The notes below the pieces were generated by a model that saw nothing but the letters and a program-made list of their open reading frames with translations, had not been told where the DNA came from and did no database searches. Made by a program: the position numbers and the translations under genes. Below are positions 15,919-17,494 of a stretch of 17,494 bases of DNA, one piece after another. The first letter of the stretch is position 1. Every line of letters begins with the position of its first letter. The stretch comes from Bacteroidota bacterium (GTDB lineage Bacteria; Bacteroidota; Bacteroidia; Chitinophagales; Chitinophagaceae), in the NCBI GenBank assembly GCA_023409975.1, contig JAEYQO010000036.1, positions 1-17,494 of the forward strand. Reading direction: 5' to 3'.

Positions 15919-16422
15919 ATGAGAAATAGCCTGTTATTGTTTTTGTTGAGTATCTGCTGTCTTGGTCTGTTTGGATGTCCCTATGAATCACACGTACCAA
16001 TCAGCACCCCTTCCATCCCCGTAGATTCCAGGTATCTCGGTCAATGGAAAAGCTCCGACGAGGTGTATAATTCTTATAAAGTCCTGAAAGCCAGCGAAAC
16101 AGAATACGAGATCATACAGGAGAATATCTCGGGTGTTCAGCGATTTAAAGGGCATCTCTCAGAGGTGAAGAATGCTCTCTTCATGAACCTGTACTCTGAT
16201 AGTACTGATATCTACTACATCTACCGGGTAAAGATGGACCCGGAAGCTGAGAGACTGACTTTAATCCCGGTATCTGCCCACATCAGAGAAAAGTTTGGCA
16301 GCATGGAAGGCTTCAGGACCTACCTGGAACGCAATGTGAACTTTCAGAGTCTCTACAATGAGCGTGAGAAGGCGGATTATGTCCGTCTGCCTAACCAGTC
16401 CGGATCCGCCGCACTTAATTAG
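15919..16422 (+). CDS. Small lipoprotein of unknown function
   Basis: The protein has 167 residues. It has a signal MRNSLLLFLLSICCLGLFGC with a lipobox LFGC (C20) and a further run of proline and serine after the cysteine. The body is mixed alpha/beta with YLGQWKSSDE near the start, a form seen in lipocalin-like or META-like small lipoproteins, but I do not recognise the family. An SD-like GAGAGG lies 4 bases before the ATG. It stands 94 bases after the kinase gene, with its own predicted promoter. Confidence 0.8.
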   Translation: MRNSLLLFLLSICCLGLFGCPYESHVPISTPSIPVDSRYLGQWKSSDEVYNSYKVLKASETEYEIIQENISGVQRFKGHLSEVKNALFMNLYSDSTDIYYIYRVKMDPEAERLTLIPVSAHIREKFGSMEGFRTYLERNVNFQSLYNEREKADYVRLPNQSGSAALN

Positions 16423-16474
16423 TTCCTTCCTGACCATGGTCTGAAAATTGTATCCTGCTGAATAAAACTCAGCT

Positions 16475-16678
16475 ATGGATAAGAAACACCAGCCAAACAG
16501 GTCAAAGGATACGCAAAACGACGCGAATTATAATCCAACAGCGCGCAATTTCGATCATTCGGATGTATCCGGTAAGCCAGATAATATGAGTAGCAAAAAC
16601 CAGAGGGATGATGACCGGGATGAAGACCTGGATCCACTACCTGAGGAAACCCGCGAAATGGATTCAGATAAATCCTAA
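16475..16678 (+). CDS. Small highly charged hypothetical protein (67 residues)
   Basis: MDKKHQPNRSK... is strongly hydrophilic and carries acidic clusters (DDDRDEDLD, EETREMDSDKS). No hydrophobic core or signal is visible, so it is probably disordered and cytosolic. The gene ends 9 bases before the Nudix start and is co-directional, so the pair is likely translated from one message. No family is recognised. It could be a false gene, but its frame is open over its whole length and the spacing to the next gene is typical of real coupling. Confidence 0.55.
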   Translation: MDKKHQPNRSKDTQNDANYNPTARNFDHSDVSGKPDNMSSKNQRDDDRDEDLDPLPEETREMDSDKS

Positions 16679-16687
16679 GTTTGATCC

Positions 16688-17239
16688 ATGTCGCAACTTC
16701 CTGAGGGGTGGAAACTCCTTCACTCTGAATACCTCCACCGCAAATCCTGGCTTACCGTAAGAAGGGATCATCTGGAACTTTCTAATGGTCATAAAATACC
16801 CGAATATTATGTATTGGAATATCCCAATTGGGTAAATGTTATTGCCCTGACCCAGGAGGGTAAGTTTGTACTGATCAGACAGTACCGGCATGCTCTCGGT
16901 ACTGCAAACTATGAGATTTGTGCAGGGGTGGTGGATAGCTCCGACGAGAGTCCTCTGCATGCAGCAAAGCGGGAACTCTTAGAGGAAACTGGTTTTGGAG
17001 GTGGTAACTGGGAAGAATGGGTTGTAACGGCTCCCAACCCAGCCACTTCAAACAACTGGGTTCATTGCTTTCTCGCAACGGGTGTTGAGCGGGTTCAGAA
17101 CCCCCAGCCGGAACCCAGTGAACAGATAACAACGCACCTGGTAGACGCAGGCGAGCTAAAGCAGTTAATGTCTGATGGCGGTATCGTGCAGGCTACCCAT
17201 CTCGTCGGACTCTGGAAGTATTTTGCCCTGAATCCATAA
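16688..17239 (+). CDS. Nudix hydrolase (ADP-ribose pyrophosphatase-like)
   Basis: This 183-residue cytosolic protein has a beta-rich N-terminus (HLELSNGHKIPEYYVLEYPNW) and the family segment KFVLIRQYRHALG, then the Nudix box AGVVDSSDES...KRELLEETGF. The catalytic run REL-LEETGF is intact (R, E and the paired glutamates that bind metal), but the box has six residues between its first glycine and the glutamate where the consensus has five. The form of the N-terminal half is like ADP-ribose or nucleoside diphosphate-sugar pyrophosphatases. Substrate cannot be fixed from sequence. A start at 16688 follows the 67-residue gene by 9 bases. Confidence 0.9.
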   Translation: MSQLPEGWKLLHSEYLHRKSWLTVRRDHLELSNGHKIPEYYVLEYPNWVNVIALTQEGKFVLIRQYRHALGTANYEICAGVVDSSDESPLHAAKRELLEETGFGGGNWEEWVVTAPNPATSNNWVHCFLATGVERVQNPQPEPSEQITTHLVDAGELKQLMSDGGIVQATHLVGLWKYFALNP

Positions 17240-17296
17240 GTCATTTTCTTCGGGTCACCAGTCCACATACGCTTCAGCAGCCTTGTAGTCGGAAAA

Positions 17297-17330
17297 TAAA
17301 ATAAGCAGGTCATCAGACCTGCTTATTTTA
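17297..17330. terminator. Bidirectional intrinsic terminator between Nudix and CHU_C genes
   Basis: A perfect 15-base-pair stem (17297-17311 with 17316-17330) encloses the 4-base loop ATCA. The arms carry TTATTTTA / TAAAATAA at their bases, so T-rich tails occur in both directions. It serves the Nudix transcript on plus and the convergent cargo gene on minus, whose stop is 21 bases away. Confidence 0.85.
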
Positions 17331-17350
17331 TTGTCAATGTATTTGTTTTC

Positions 17351-17494
17351 TTACCTCACCAGCATCAGCTCCCCTTTCTTTTCATAGGTCTGTCCATCCT
17401 GACAGTTGTACTTCACATAGAAGAAATACACACCCATATCCTGGGGCTTGCCGTTGAAGGTTCCATCCCAGCCTCTGGTATCATCCGTGGTTTC
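17351..17494 (-). CDS. T9SS type B (CHU_C) sorting domain protein, C-terminal part only
   Basis: The last 47 codons of a minus-strand gene run in from the right edge and stop with TAA. They show RGWDGTFNGKPQDMGVYFF (from residue 7 of the visible part), then YVKYNCQDGQTYEKKGELMLVR. This is the end of the gliding motility-associated C-terminal domain, closely parallel to the end of the 11288-13519 protein (GWDGTLRN...GEVMLIR). The N-terminal part and its role are out of view. It is most likely another secreted or surface cargo. Confidence 0.85.
   Translation of the reverse strand, partial: ETTDDTRGWDGTFNGKPQDMGVYFFYVKYNCQDGQTYEKKGELMLVR

Noticed and set aside
16432..16441. 10-bp palindrome GACCATGGTC after the small lipoprotein gene
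   Set aside because: No loop and no T tract; too short to call a terminator or operator.

Overview
The window reads as a chromosomal segment of a gliding-type Bacteroidota, probably from the Chitinophagaceae/Sphingobacteriia side. The taxon below phylum is inference. The supporting signs are a GldB-type lipoprotein, two proteins with the type B (CHU_C) sorting domain of the type IX secretion system, a DUF3078 protein and a PorT-like barrel, a TPR-containing histidine kinase, an RteC-family gene, and several promoter-like sites of the Bacteroidota form TTG-N20-TAnnTTTG. Shine-Dalgarno sequences are mostly weak.

Left edge (1-2044, minus strand) is the end of an integrative element. It holds an RteC-family gene cut by the window edge, a tyrosine integrase, and a 250-base control/attachment region next to tRNA-Ser(GGA). 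The element appears to sit at the 3' end of this tRNA and to continue beyond the left edge. A GGTNACC heptamer occurs three times beside the integrase, one copy lying between the -33 and -7 boxes of the predicted integrase promoter.

Middle left (2044-5549, minus strand) is ordinary chromosome: an outer membrane barrel gene with its own terminator, then nadE (glutamine-dependent NAD synthase) and a TatD-family nuclease separated by 2 bases, then tRNA-Ser.

Middle (5643-11287, plus strand) is a run of four co-directional genes with small gaps: gldB, a DUF3078 barrel, scpA, and a large protein that starts at TTG. That protein couples a kinase-like region, a short RTX-like beta-roll segment and an Omp85/BamA-type barrel. 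It is the least conventional gene in the window. Its stop codon directly abuts the stop codon of the convergent gene for a 743-residue T9SS cargo.

Right (13701-17494): an orphan hybrid sensor with a putative lipidated N-terminus, TPRs, a membrane helix and a histidine kinase; a small lipoprotein; a 67-residue charged protein coupled to a Nudix hydrolase; a strong bidirectional terminator; and the C-terminal end of a second CHU_C cargo entering from the right on the minus strand.

The shared theme of the chromosomal part is the cell envelope: gliding/T9SS components, T9SS cargo and outer membrane barrels, interleaved with housekeeping genes (nadE, scpA, tatD, Nudix). I see no CRISPR array, rRNA or insertion sequence. 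No stretch longer than about 300 bases lacks a gene or RNA.
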